A stretch of DNA of 64,000 bases from CAZEAP01 sp964510315 (GTDB taxonomy: Bacteria > Planctomycetota > Brocadiia > SM23-32), in NCBI GenBank assembly GCA_964510315.1, contig CAZEAP010000001.1, positions 197,349 through 261,348 of the forward strand, in the 5' to 3' direction. A program made the position numbers and the translations under genes. The notes below the pieces were generated by a model. The model made no database searches. It saw only the letters and a program-made list of their open reading frames with translations, and was not told where the DNA came from. Positions 26,724-35,712 of this stretch are shown here, one piece after another; position 1 is the first letter of the stretch; each line of letters starts with the position of its first letter.

Positions 26724-28739
26724 TTGAGCACACGGCGTATAATCGCGGTGCTGGTCTGTGCGCTCATTTGGGCGGTCCCGGCGCTGGGGCGGACTGCACG
26801 CCGGGACCGCTTCGAGGAACTCGCCCGTAGGCTTCCCGCAGACCAGACGCTTCTGTTCGCGTCCGTCGAGACCGGACAGGCGCTCCAGTACGGTGCTTCC
26901 GCACTGAAACAGATCGACGAGCGGGCCGGAGGCGAGGTCGCCTTCCAGCTCGGCCGCCTGTATTCGCTTTACCGGGAGGCGGGGGCACGGCACGGCTTTG
27001 AGCCGGCGCTGCTGGATCGCCTCCGATCCACCGGCATCTGCGTCGTTGCCATAGAGCGGACCAGGCCGAAAGTCAGCAAGCACAAGCTCCGCCTTCCCAA
27101 GCTGGACCCCCGCACCGGGAAGCGCATCGAGGGCGAGTTCGAGGAGTACACGCATTCGGAGCGGGACTACAACACCGTATCGCTGATCCTCCGGGCCCCC
27201 AGGGAGGAGGACGCCCACGACTTCGTGGAGCAGGTGCGCAGCGCCTGGGATCACGCGAAGGAAATCCCCCCGGACGGGCCTCCCGGACGGCGGAGGGAAA
27301 TCCCCGTGGAGCGGGGCGAACTGGTCGGCTTCACCGCCGGTCCGCACACCGTCGGCCGGATCGACAATTATGTTATCCTCTCCAACGATAACCCCCGGGA
27401 GCTGTGGAAGGCCCTGATGGCCCCATCATCGGAGCCGGTTCTGCGCGACCCGCTCTACCGTCGGCTCGCCGCCCGGGCACCGGGGACGCACGCCCGGATG
27501 CTGCTCAACGTCCGGCTCATGCTCCGGCAGTGGGAGCATGCCGTGAAGTCCCATTTCGAGGACGTCAGGGCGCAGTATGAGCCGCCGGAAGAGGCCGAAG
27601 GGCGCCCTCAATGGAGTTTCGCGGGCGTCAGGCTGCGTGCCGCCTACGCGGCGCTCAGGGGCTTTGTCCGCGCCCGGAAACTCTTTGGCCTGGAACACCT
27701 TGAGTCGGTGGGAGGAGTTCTCCACGGCTCTGCCGGGCGGGGAAAGACCTCCGGCGGGCTGAAGTTGTTCGTAGCGCACGAACGGGAGCTGCCCCCGGTA
27801 CTTGAGGAACTCCTCCGGGGGTCCGGCCACCTGCAACCGCCGCCCCTGCCCGTTTCCGACAGCATGGTGCTGATGCTTCGGGCGAGGATTGAGCCCGTCT
27901 GCACAGCTCTGCTGCGGACCGTGGTCCCGGGGGGGCTGGGGCCGGGCCTGCCACCTGTGCTGGTGGCGCTCGGAGTCATGGGGAGGGCGGCCGGGCTGGG
28001 GCAGGAGGAGACGCCACCGCTGGCCGGCAGCGACGCCTACGCCTGGGTCGGGGTCCGAACCCGGGAGCTGGCCGGGAGGTCGAAGGAAGGCCGGAGGCGC
28101 CTCGTGCCCGAGATCACCCTCGTTTGGGGCCTGAAAGACGCCCGGGCCGCACGCGAGAACATCCGCGAGCTGTTCACGCAACTCTCAACCCATCAGAGTT
28201 ACGGCAAACACGTGAAGAAACGCCGCTATCAGCAGACCGACGTCTGGTGCTTCGGCAGGGGGGTGACGCGTCCCGAAAGCTACCCGGACGGCGTGACATC
28301 CTTTGCCATCGCCGCCGTCGGTCGCTACCTGGCGGTGGGAAGCTGGGGCCGACTGACCGGGCTGATACGCCGGACAAGGCAGGCGCCCGGCGACCGGAAG
28401 GACGACATCCGGGGCATCCTGGAGCAAAACCGGGAGGCCAACCTGATCGGCATCGTCCCGGACGGTTTCCGAGAGCAACTCCGGAATGCGCTGCGCTCGG
28501 CGGCGGGAGCCGAATCCGAAGGTTCGAGCTGGATCGGTGATTGGCTGAGAAAGGCCGGCCCGGACCTGAAGGACGAGGAATTGGAGGGAAAGATCGATGC
28601 TGCTCTGGAGGGGCTGGCGGGCGCGCTGGAGACCCTCGGGCGGAAAACGGAGCCCCTCCTTCCCGAACGTCTGGTGATCAGCGGCGGCCGGGAGGACGGC
28701 GTCTACGAAATCCGGGCCGGCGTAGAGCTGGAGCCTTGA
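26724..28739 (+). CDS. Secreted protein of unknown function (DUF3352-like)
   Basis: From the TTG at 26724 this is a 671-residue protein with a clear signal peptide (hydrophobic residues about 6-21, then GRTARRD). GGAGG lies nine bases before the TTG. The body alternates beta strands and helices, with RLPADQTLLFASVE near the start and two repeated-looking modules that include VGRIDNYVILSNDN and AVGRYLAVGSWGRL. This repeated 'display of a score-like module' layout is reminiscent of DUF3352 proteins, but the assignment is weak. It forms a tight two-gene operon with the protease and faces the transketolase gene with nine bases between. Confidence 0.72.
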   Translation: MSTRRIIAVLVCALIWAVPALGRTARRDRFEELARRLPADQTLLFASVETGQALQYGASALKQIDERAGGEVAFQLGRLYSLYREAGARHGFEPALLDRLRSTGICVVAIERTRPKVSKHKLRLPKLDPRTGKRIEGEFEEYTHSERDYNTVSLILRAPREEDAHDFVEQVRSAWDHAKEIPPDGPPGRRREIPVERGELVGFTAGPHTVGRIDNYVILSNDNPRELWKALMAPSSEPVLRDPLYRRLAARAPGTHARMLLNVRLMLRQWEHAVKSHFEDVRAQYEPPEEAEGRPQWSFAGVRLRAAYAALRGFVRARKLFGLEHLESVGGVLHGSAGRGKTSGGLKLFVAHERELPPVLEELLRGSGHLQPPPLPVSDSMVLMLRARIEPVCTALLRTVVPGGLGPGLPPVLVALGVMGRAAGLGQEETPPLAGSDAYAWVGVRTRELAGRSKEGRRRLVPEITLVWGLKDARAARENIRELFTQLSTHQSYGKHVKKRRYQQTDVWCFGRGVTRPESYPDGVTSFAIAAVGRYLAVGSWGRLTGLIRRTRQAPGDRKDDIRGILEQNREANLIGIVPDGFREQLRNALRSAAGAESEGSSWIGDWLRKAGPDLKDEELEGKIDAALEGLAGALETLGRKTEPLLPERLVISGGREDGVYEIRAGVELEP

Positions 28740-28748
28740 GTGCGTTCG

Positions 28749-29681
28749 CTACTTCCGATCGACGGCCTTTCGGGCGAGTTCCAGGATGCGGTTCGCGGAC
28801 AGACCCGCGCGGCGCAGGATCTCCTCGTAGGCTCCCGACTCCCCGAAGCGGTCGGCGAACCCGCAGCGCAGCACGGGCACAGGATGCTCCGCACTGACCG
28901 CTTCGCAGACGGCGCCCCCCAGGCCGCCGTTAACGCTGTGTTCCTCGACGGTGACGATCGCGCCGGTGTCCTCGGCACAGCGAATCAGCAGTTCCCGGTC
29001 GAGTGGCTTGAGCGTGTGCATGTCCACCACCCGGGCTTCCAGCCCCGAGCCGGCGAGCCCGTCGGCGGCCTCGAGAGCCATCGCGACCATAGGTCCGGCG
29101 GCGATGATGGTGAGATCGTCCCCGGGCCGGACCACCACGCCCCGGCCCACCTCGAAGGGATACTCGACGCCGTAGCCGTCGGTCACCTCCGCCCGGGAGA
29201 GCCGCAGGTACAGCGGCCCCTCGGCGCGGGCCGCCGCCCGCACTGCGCGTTTCGTGTGCTCAACGTTGCCGGGCACGATGACCGTCACGTTGGGCATGGC
29301 CCGCATGACGGCGAGGTCCTCGACGGACTGGTGGCTGGCACCGTCTGCGTAATCGGAGAGCCCGGCGTAACCGCCCACCAGCTTGACGTTCAGGCGCGGC
29401 TGGGCTACCTGGGCACGTACCTGGTCGCCGGCCCGCAGCGTCATCAGGAAGGCAAAGGTGCTGACGAACGGCACGTGGCCGCAGGCGGCGAAGCCGGCCG
29501 CCGCGCTGAGCATGTTGGCCTCGGCGACCCCGAAGTTGAAGAACCGCTCGGGGAACTCCGCGGCGAAGTGCCGGGTCTGGGTGGAGCTGCTCACGTCGGC
29601 GTCGAGCACGACGACGCGTTCGTCCTCGGCCCCGAGTTCGGCCAGGGCCTCACCGAAGACGTGGCGCTGCGGCCGTCCCAT
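28749..29681 (-). CDS. Transketolase, C-terminal subunit
   Basis: This 310-residue protein has the pyrimidine-binding and C-terminal domains of transketolase: VVLDADVSSSTQTRHFAAEF, the catalytic-Glu segment FFNFGVAEANM and GHVPFVSTFAFLMTLRAGDQ. With the N-terminal subunit encoded just upstream it makes a split transketolase that moves two-carbon units between sugar phosphates with thiamine diphosphate. The ATG at 29681 overlaps the stop of the N-subunit by one base (TGATG). Split forms are common in bacteria and include both general pentose-phosphate and special-substrate enzymes. Confidence 0.92.
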   Translation of the reverse strand: MGRPQRHVFGEALAELGAEDERVVVLDADVSSSTQTRHFAAEFPERFFNFGVAEANMLSAAAGFAACGHVPFVSTFAFLMTLRAGDQVRAQVAQPRLNVKLVGGYAGLSDYADGASHQSVEDLAVMRAMPNVTVIVPGNVEHTKRAVRAAARAEGPLYLRLSRAEVTDGYGVEYPFEVGRGVVVRPGDDLTIIAAGPMVAMALEAADGLAGSGLEARVVDMHTLKPLDRELLIRCAEDTGAIVTVEEHSVNGGLGGAVCEAVSAEHPVPVLRCGFADRFGESGAYEEILRRAGLSANRILELARKAVDRK

Positions 29682-30502
29682 CAGCTTCCCTCCTCCAGTT
29701 CGCGCTTTGCGGCGGCGTAGTGCTCTGCGTCGATGCGCTTGCCGTGCCAGGCGCTCTCGCCCTCCATGAAGGAGACGCCCTTGCCCTTGACCGTATGTGC
29801 AACGACGACGCTTGTCGTCTCCGGGGTTTCCCCGGCCCAACTGAGTGCCTCGAGGACCGCCCGGCAGTCATGGCCGTCGCACTCCCGCACCCGCAGGCCG
29901 AAACTCCGGACCTTCTCGGCCACGTCGCCGAGGGGCATGATATCTTCGGTGGGGCCGTCGAGCTGGACGCCGTTGCGGTCCACGATGACCGTCAGGTTGG
30001 TAAGGCCCCACCTGGCGGCGGCCATGAATGCCTCCCAGTTCTGGCCTTCCTGCAGTTCGCCGTCGCCGGCCAGCACGTAAACCCCGTAGTCCCGGCCGCT
30101 CAGCCTGCCGGACAGCGCCATGCCGACGCCCACGGATATGCCCATGCCGAGGGAACCGGTGGACATTTCGACGCCGGGCGTCTTCCGCATGTCCGGGTGT
30201 CCCTGCAGGATCGAGCCGGCCCTCCGCAGCGTGTCGAGTTCCTCGGACGGGAGGAACCCCATCTCGGCCAGCGTCACGTAGAGGGCCGGGGCGGCGTGCC
30301 CCTTCGAGAGGACGAATCGGTCGCGCTCGGGCCAATCGGGCTCCTCCGGGCGCACGTTCAGCACCTGGGTATACAGCGTCCACAGTATCTCCACACAGGA
30401 CAGGGACCCGCCGCTATGCCCGGAGCCGGCGTTGTAGATGGTGTCGATGATGCGGTTGCGCAGCCGGGCGCAGTCCACTCTCATTCGCTCGAAATCAACC
30501 AC
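29681..30502 (-). CDS. Transketolase, N-terminal subunit
   Basis: This 273-residue protein is the thiamine-diphosphate-binding half: AGSGHSGGSLSCVEIL near the N-terminus, KGHAAPALY, and the GDGELQEGQNWEA...DRN segment that binds the cofactor diphosphate and metal. The start is the GTG at 30502 with GGAG upstream; an ATG 18 bases later is possible. It overlaps the isomerase gene by eight bases, so the three genes form one operon led by the isomerase. Confidence 0.92.
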   Translation of the reverse strand: MVDFERMRVDCARLRNRIIDTIYNAGSGHSGGSLSCVEILWTLYTQVLNVRPEEPDWPERDRFVLSKGHAAPALYVTLAEMGFLPSEELDTLRRAGSILQGHPDMRKTPGVEMSTGSLGMGISVGVGMALSGRLSGRDYGVYVLAGDGELQEGQNWEAFMAAARWGLTNLTVIVDRNGVQLDGPTEDIMPLGDVAEKVRSFGLRVRECDGHDCRAVLEALSWAGETPETTSVVVAHTVKGKGVSFMEGESAWHGKRIDAEHYAAAKRELEEGS

Positions 30503-31319
30503 GGTTGTACTCCTCCACGCGCGGTCGCAGGAAGTCGACGGCCCGACGAGCGGCGGTGTCCGGATCGGGTTCCGGCAGTATCTCCACCGATATCCAGCCG
30601 TCCCATCCCGCCCGCCGCAGAGCCGCGAAGACGGCGTCGAAGTCCGTATGCCCCTCGCCGGGGGCCAGGCGGTTCGAGTCGGCGAAATGGACGTACTTGA
30701 TCCTCTCGGCGTGGCGCTCCAGTTCTCCCGCGACCGAGGGGTCCTCGATGTTCATGTGGAACAGGTCGGGCATGAGGCCGAGGTTGGGCGCTCCGACCTT
30801 CTCCAGCAGCTCCGCCGCCTCACCCACCGAGTTGACGAAATTGATCTCGTAGCGGTTCACCGGCTCCAGGATGAGCGTTACGCCCTTCGGCGCCGCGTAG
30901 GCGGCGATTCGCCGGGCGACCTCCACGAACCGCTCTTCCGCGTCCTCTTTGCCTTCGTCCTCCCCGACGAAGCCGCGGGCCCGGCCGATGTTGACCATGG
31001 CGTCCAGCTCCGCCGCCAGGTCGATTATCGCCTGGAACACGCGGACGACCTCTTCGCGTTCGGCCGGGTCGCGGGTGGTGAAGTAAAGGTGGAGCCCGGC
31101 GAATACCTGGCCGGTGGAGATGCAGGGACAGCTCAGACCTCGCCGGTCAAGAAGCCCGCGAAGCCGGTCGAGGTCCACCTGGTCGGCGCTCTCCAGCGCC
31201 AGCTCGATTCCGTCGTATGCGAACTCCGCAGCTTTTGTGATGGACTCCTCCAGTCCGCGCCAGACCACGAAGGCGCTCGGCGGTGCCTGGGACGTGGCGG
31301 CCGCGACCGCTACTTTCAT
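30495..31319 (-). CDS. TIM-barrel sugar isomerase/epimerase (AP endonuclease 2 family)
   Basis: This 274-residue protein has the xylose-isomerase-like TIM barrel layout of hydroxypyruvate isomerases and ketose epimerases. Metal ligands are visible in LILEPVNRYE, GLMPDLFHMNIE, YVHFADSNR and ISVEILPEP (Glu, Asp, His, Glu). The ATG at 31319 has GGAGA upstream. It leads the operon with both transketolase subunits, so its product is likely a ketose that becomes a transketolase substrate, directly or after phosphorylation. The specific sugar cannot be assigned. Confidence 0.85.
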   Translation of the reverse strand: MKVAVAAATSQAPPSAFVVWRGLEESITKAAEFAYDGIELALESADQVDLDRLRGLLDRRGLSCPCISTGQVFAGLHLYFTTRDPAEREEVVRVFQAIIDLAAELDAMVNIGRARGFVGEDEGKEDAEERFVEVARRIAAYAAPKGVTLILEPVNRYEINFVNSVGEAAELLEKVGAPNLGLMPDLFHMNIEDPSVAGELERHAERIKYVHFADSNRLAPGEGHTDFDAVFAALRRAGWDGWISVEILPEPDPDTAARRAVDFLRPRVEEYNRG

Positions 31320-31364
31320 TCTCCGGGTTGCTCCACTGAGGGTCCGCCGGGAACGCTTCGGCAC

Positions 31365-31392
31365 AGGATAAAGGAACGGAGGTGACTGTCAA
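31365..31392 (-). promoter_or_regulatory. Sigma70-like promoter for the isomerase-transketolase operon
   Basis: On the minus strand a perfect TTGACA (31392-31387) and TATCCT (31370-31365) have a 16-base spacer and lie just upstream of the isomerase gene. Confidence 0.5.
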
Positions 31393-31458
31393 GCTTCGGG
31401 CCGTTCGGTCGACCCACCTGCAGGCCAACCTCCCGGGGCCCCAACCCGCCCCGCCCGT

Positions 31459-31487
31459 TTGCCACGCTCCGCGCGGCGCGTTAGTAT
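31459..31487 (+). promoter_or_regulatory. Sigma70-like promoter for the GH4 gene
   Basis: TTGCCA (31459-31464) and TAGTAT (31482-31487) have a 17-base spacer, giving a start about 40 bases before the ATG at 31534. Confidence 0.55.
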
Positions 31488-31533
31488 CGCCGGGAAAACT
31501 GCGTTCCACAACGAAACTACGGGGGGACGTCTC

Positions 31534-32910
31534 ATGGCCGGCCGACCGGCGGAGAACAGAGAGGTGCAGCTCACCTTCATCGGCGGGGGCAGCCGGAACT
31601 GGGCGCCCGGCATCATGGCGGACCTGGCGCTCTGCCCGCAGCTTTCCGGAGAACTGGTCCTCTACGACATCGACTACGCTGCGGCGCGGCAGAACGTCGA
31701 ACTGGCCCGCGGCATCTTCGATCATCCGGACGCCCGCACGAGCTTCGCCGTGAGGGCGGAGGAGAAGCTGGAGGACGCGCTCAAGGGCGCGGACCTGGTG
31801 ATGATCGCCATACAGCCGGGCCCCATCACCATGATGGCCGACGACATCGACATCCCGAAGAAATACGGCATCCTCCACACGGTGGGCGACACCGCGGGGC
31901 CGGCCGGCCTGGTGCGTGCTCTGCGGTGCATCCCCATCTACCTGGACTACGCCGAGGCCGTCATGAGCAACTGCCCGGATGCCTGGGTGATGAACTGCAC
32001 CAATCCGATGGCCGTCTGCGTCGGCGCTCTCTACGCCGTCGCGCCGGAGATCAAGGCGTTCGGCTACTGCCACGAGGTCTTCCACACCCAGCGCCACCTG
32101 GCGGACCTGGTGGAGGAACACTTCGACGTGGAGTCCTGCGACCGCCGGGAGATACGCATTCACTCCTGCGGTGTGAATCACTTTACTGTAGCTACGTCGG
32201 CGACCTGGCGCGGCGAGCCGCTCTTCCCGCTGCTGTACGAGCGCATGTCGGAGGGGGGTTTTTTCGCCGACCGCACGGCCCTGGCGACGGTGCGCGTCGA
32301 GAAGGAGCGATGGTTCGAGACCGATCATCTGGTGGCCTACGACCTGCTGCGGCGCTTCGGCGTTTTCGGCGCCGCCGGGGACCGCCACCTGGTGGAGTTC
32401 GTGCCGTGGTATCTCGGCAGCAGGGAGGCCCTTCACCGGTGGGGAGTGGTGTGCACGCCCTCCCGCTTCCGGCTGGAGAAGCACGACCACCAGCGTGAAG
32501 GGAAGCCGACGCCGCCGGAGCACCTCGAACCGTCGGGGGGGGAGAACCTGGAGCAGTTCCTCGCCCTGCTCGGCCTGGGCGACCTGGACACCAGCACCAA
32601 CATCCCCAACCGTGGACAGATACCGGGCCTGACCGACGGGGCCGTGCTGGAATCCAACGTGCGGTTCCGGCGGGACGCGCTGGAGCCGCTGGCGGCCGAC
32701 CCGCTGCCCGCCATGGCCAACGCCCTCCAGCAGCGAATCGTCCACATACACAATGCCACGCTGGAGGCCGGAATCCTGCGCGACAAGGACACGGCCGTCC
32801 AGGCGCTGCTCATGGACCCCCTGGTGCGGCTGTCCACGGACAGGGCAGTTGAGCTGCTGGACGAGATGATGGAGGCCACCAGGGAGCTGCTCCCCGGCTG
32901 GGACCTGTGA
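31534..32910 (+). CDS. GH4-family glycosidase
   Basis: This 458-residue enzyme has the NAD-binding start of GH4 (VQLTFIGGGSRNWAPG), the NCTNPM loop (154-159), GYCHE with metal ligand C179, and CGVNHF with H216. GH4 enzymes cleave glycosides by a redox-elimination mechanism using NAD+ and Mn2+, acting on alpha- or beta-linked, often phosphorylated or uronic, substrates. The preference here is not clear from sequence alone. The ATG at 31534 follows a GGGGGA ribosome site. It lies back to back with the isomerase operon and converges on the next gene. Confidence 0.9.
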   Translation: MAGRPAENREVQLTFIGGGSRNWAPGIMADLALCPQLSGELVLYDIDYAAARQNVELARGIFDHPDARTSFAVRAEEKLEDALKGADLVMIAIQPGPITMMADDIDIPKKYGILHTVGDTAGPAGLVRALRCIPIYLDYAEAVMSNCPDAWVMNCTNPMAVCVGALYAVAPEIKAFGYCHEVFHTQRHLADLVEEHFDVESCDRREIRIHSCGVNHFTVATSATWRGEPLFPLLYERMSEGGFFADRTALATVRVEKERWFETDHLVAYDLLRRFGVFGAAGDRHLVEFVPWYLGSREALHRWGVVCTPSRFRLEKHDHQREGKPTPPEHLEPSGGENLEQFLALLGLGDLDTSTNIPNRGQIPGLTDGAVLESNVRFRRDALEPLAADPLPAMANALQQRIVHIHNATLEAGILRDKDTAVQALLMDPLVRLSTDRAVELLDEMMEATRELLPGWDL

Positions 32911-32931
32911 GGGGGGCCGAAGCCGCGCGTC

Positions 32932-34314
32932 TCATCGGATGACGGCGGCGTATTGGCCGTCGCCGGGCGGTTCCAGCGTAACCGTCGCGCCACCTTTGAC
33001 CGGCTCCGCCTCTCCCCATGAGCCCTCGGCCAGGCTGTACCACCGCAGCTCCAGTTCGCCGTCCGCCTCTTCGAGGTTCAGCGCCGTCTCCCCGCCGTCC
33101 GGCAGGTAGAGCGCATAGGCCCTTCCGGGGTCCGCCAGGCAATAGGCACTCTCACCTTCGGTGCCGGAGACCAGGTCCGGGTGGGGCTCACAGTCGACTA
33201 CCCCGACGGCGTCGGTGACCTGGCGCGCCGCCTTGATGTGAGGCCGGGCCAGCTCCCCGATGCCCAGCCCGCTGGGCGGGCGGTGGAAGCGGGCGGAGGC
33301 GCACCCGGCGAAGACGCTGCGCCAGAAGCGGCGGAGGCCGTTGCGGGTGTTCCCGTGGCGGCCTCCATCGGCGCCATAGACCTTGACGTTGTTCATCGGC
33401 CGGGGCGCTGCAGCAAGGCGTGCCCGGGCCTCCAGGGCGTTTTCGTAATGTTGGCGGCCGGTCTGGTGGTTGTTCTGGGAGATGTCGACGAAGCTGTAGA
33501 GTTCGGGATGGTCGAAGGTCGCCCGGTGCATGGGGTGCTCCAGGTCGTGGGGGTCCCACATTTCGGTGACGTGAACCTTCTTACCCGCCTTTTCGGCGGC
33601 CTTGCGGATGTAACCGGCCCAGTAGGCGCCCCATTCGGCGGTCACCGAAGTTTCGTTGTCGATGCAGTAGAGCACGTGGTCGCATTCCAGGGAGTGGGAG
33701 AGCAGTCGGTCAACGAACAGCCGCTGGTACTTCAGCACGATCATGCGGTTGTTCTCGGTCGGCACCGACTGGAAGAAGTTGTTCTCCGTCTTCACCGGAT
33801 GGCTGTCCACGGCGGTCGGCAGGGCCGTGTCGGCGGCCGTGTAGTTGGAGTTGTTCTTGGGATTGAAGGGGTTGCGCTCCCAGTTCTCCCGGTAGAAGTC
33901 AAAGGTGGCCCACACCTCCACCTGCACGATGACGTCACGCCTTGCCGTCTCCTCCAGGAACTGGGCGAATCGGTTCCAGTACTCCTCGTTGGGCCGGGTC
34001 AGGTCGTAGAGGTGGTCTTCCCGGCGGAACGGCTGGACGTTGCCCTCATCCCGGCTGGACATGGTGCAGCGGACGTAGTTGCCGCCCGCGTCCACCAGTC
34101 GATCCAATTCTTTGGCCGTGTTCGGCACCTGGAAAAGGTTGTCTTCAACCGATCCTCCCAGCAGAAGCGCGGGCCGACCATCGTACTGCCAGTATCGGGG
34201 ATTCGGGGGATATATAGCGATCCCTTCGACTTCTTGCGCGGAGCCGCCCATGGCGGACCCTCCAATGGCGAGCAGAATGCTGAGTTCGAGCAGCCTGGCT
34301 ATGGAGATGGACAT
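32932..34314 (-). CDS. Secreted glycosidase-like TIM-barrel protein
   Basis: A signal peptide (residues 1-26) opens this 460-residue protein. The core looks like a clan GH-A barrel: a probable acid/base Glu in CIDNETS (N220-E221) and a possible nucleophile in HVTEMWD near residue 251. A C-terminal beta domain of about 90 residues (YCLADPGRAYALYLPDGG) is of the collagen-binding-like type seen in DUF4038/GH140 apiosidase-like proteins, to which this may be distantly related. Substrate and exact family are inferences. The protein probably acts on extracellular glycans. It faces the GH4 gene. Confidence 0.65.
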   Translation of the reverse strand: MSISIARLLELSILLAIGGSAMGGSAQEVEGIAIYPPNPRYWQYDGRPALLLGGSVEDNLFQVPNTAKELDRLVDAGGNYVRCTMSSRDEGNVQPFRREDHLYDLTRPNEEYWNRFAQFLEETARRDVIVQVEVWATFDFYRENWERNPFNPKNNSNYTAADTALPTAVDSHPVKTENNFFQSVPTENNRMIVLKYQRLFVDRLLSHSLECDHVLYCIDNETSVTAEWGAYWAGYIRKAAEKAGKKVHVTEMWDPHDLEHPMHRATFDHPELYSFVDISQNNHQTGRQHYENALEARARLAAAPRPMNNVKVYGADGGRHGNTRNGLRRFWRSVFAGCASARFHRPPSGLGIGELARPHIKAARQVTDAVGVVDCEPHPDLVSGTEGESAYCLADPGRAYALYLPDGGETALNLEEADGELELRWYSLAEGSWGEAEPVKGGATVTLEPPGDGQYAAVIR

Positions 34315-34325
34315 GCGAATCCTCG

Positions 34326-34354
34326 ATTGTGGAACGTCTGGGCCGTCTTGTCAA
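34326..34354 (-). promoter_or_regulatory. Sigma70-like promoter for the secreted glycosidase-like gene
   Basis: On the minus strand a perfect TTGACA (34354-34349) and CACAAT (34331-34326) have a 17-base spacer. The expected start near 34319 is only about five bases before the annotated ATG, so the message would be nearly leaderless. Confidence 0.45.
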
Positions 34355-34434
34355 AGTCCCGCTCCGGTCGCACCTTGGAATGCTCTCCGATATACTCACT
34401 CGCCATTGCTGCAAAAGAGGCAAGCGGGAGCGAG

Positions 34435-35637
34435 ATGAAACATCTACGCGTACAGGGAACGCTTCTGCTGGTGCTTCTGGGACTCGGGGCCATGGGTCCG
34501 CCGCTCGTGGGGGCGCTGCGGGAGGCCGTGCAGGAGGCGGCCGGCATCAGCCGTTCGCAGTTGGGCCTGTGGATTTTCCTGGTAGGGCTGGCGGGCAGTG
34601 TTATCGGGCTGGCCCTGGCCGTCGTCCTCCGGAGCACCGACCGGGTGACGTTCGCTCGCGCCGGCACTGCGCTGCTGGCGGTGGCGTGTTTTCTGTTTGC
34701 GGCCGTGAAGCCCGCACCGGGCCTCGCCCTGGTTCCCGTCGCTTTGGGCTGGTGGACCCTGGCGGTGGCCCGTCCGATGGCGCTCGCATCAAACGGCATG
34801 TTCGCTGACCTGTGGGAATCCTCACCGCACACGGGAATGATCATCCTCCATGCGGCGAATTCCGTGGGCAAGCTGGGCGCCCCGCTTGTGGTGCTGCTTC
34901 TGGGAACCACCCTGAGGTGGACCGGGCTGATCTACGGGGTCGCCTTCGGTCTGCTCGCGCTCTATTCGATCGCCTGGCCCGGCGCCAGCGTCGAGTACCT
35001 CCAGCGCGCGGAAAGGCGCCGGGACGGCCGCAGGGCACCGGGACTGCCGCGAGACCCGCTGCTGTGGCTCTGCGTCATCCAATTCGGCTTCATCGCCGGC
35101 GCCGAGGGCGGGGCGACGGCCATACTGGGGAGCTTTGCGGCGGAGCTTCGTCCCGTGCCGGTGGACTGGGTGCCGGCGGCGCGCTGGCCGGCGGTGGCCA
35201 TCATGGTCATGCTCGCCGGCATAGTGGCCGGGCGGGTGGTCTTCGCCTTGATCTCGGTCAATCTCTCCCCGCGTCGCATAATCGCCACGTGTCTTTTCTG
35301 CGGACTGTTCGCCGTGCCGGCCGTGTTGCTGGAGCCGGCGTGGCTCTACCTGCCCGCCCTGTTCGCGACGGGCATCTGCTTCAGCGCCACCTGGCCGGCC
35401 TTTTTCGGGCTCTGCGCCCACGCCTTCCCCGCCGAGAGGACATTTCTCTCCTTTGCGGGCGCGTTCTTCACGTGGCTGGGCATCAACGCCGGCATCTACC
35501 TCTCCAGCGCAGTGGGGCAGGTGGACTACCGGCTTCCGGCGGCCTTCCTCGTCAGCGTCGCGCTGATGCTTCCTTTCGTCCTGTTCCTTTTCGTCAGTTC
35601 GGCCGGCCGCGGGCTCCGTGTCGTGAGCAACGCTTGA
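34435..35637 (+). CDS. MFS-type transporter
   Basis: This 400-residue integral membrane protein has about twelve hydrophobic segments arranged as two halves of six, with a central cytoplasmic loop near residues 185-205 (QRAERRRDGRRAPG). It fits the major facilitator superfamily sugar-transporter-like group; no family-specific motif lets me name the substrate. GGAG is upstream of the ATG at 34435. Its position beside glycosidase genes suggests carbohydrate uptake. The stop codon lies inside the -35 box of the next gene's promoter. Confidence 0.75.
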   Translation: MKHLRVQGTLLLVLLGLGAMGPPLVGALREAVQEAAGISRSQLGLWIFLVGLAGSVIGLALAVVLRSTDRVTFARAGTALLAVACFLFAAVKPAPGLALVPVALGWWTLAVARPMALASNGMFADLWESSPHTGMIILHAANSVGKLGAPLVVLLLGTTLRWTGLIYGVAFGLLALYSIAWPGASVEYLQRAERRRDGRRAPGLPRDPLLWLCVIQFGFIAGAEGGATAILGSFAAELRPVPVDWVPAARWPAVAIMVMLAGIVAGRVVFALISVNLSPRRIIATCLFCGLFAVPAVLLEPAWLYLPALFATGICFSATWPAFFGLCAHAFPAERTFLSFAGAFFTWLGINAGIYLSSAVGQVDYRLPAAFLVSVALMLPFVLFLFVSSAGRGLRVVSNA

Positions 35638-35662
35638 CATCCCGGCGGCTCTGGAACAGAAT
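35634..35662 (+). promoter_or_regulatory. Sigma70-like promoter for the Rieske/FAD oxidoreductase gene
   Basis: A perfect TTGACA (35634-35639), sharing bases with the MFS gene's TGA, and CAGAAT (35657-35662) have a 17-base spacer. The start would be about 44 bases before the ATG at 35713. Confidence 0.6.
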
Positions 35663-35712
35663 CCAGATGGGAGAAGCACGTCGACTTTCCAGTGACTCAT
35701 CAGGGGGCAGCC

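Noticed and set aside
23459..26767. Long minus-strand open frame across the protease gene
   Set aside because: It mirrors the plus-strand gene and contains no recognisable domain; the plus frame has a signal peptide, a catalytic triad and repeated calcium loops.
33181..34434. Upstream extension of the MFS gene
   Set aside because: The frame is open but runs antisense through the glycosidase-like gene; the ATG at 34435 has a ribosome site and begins directly before the first helix.
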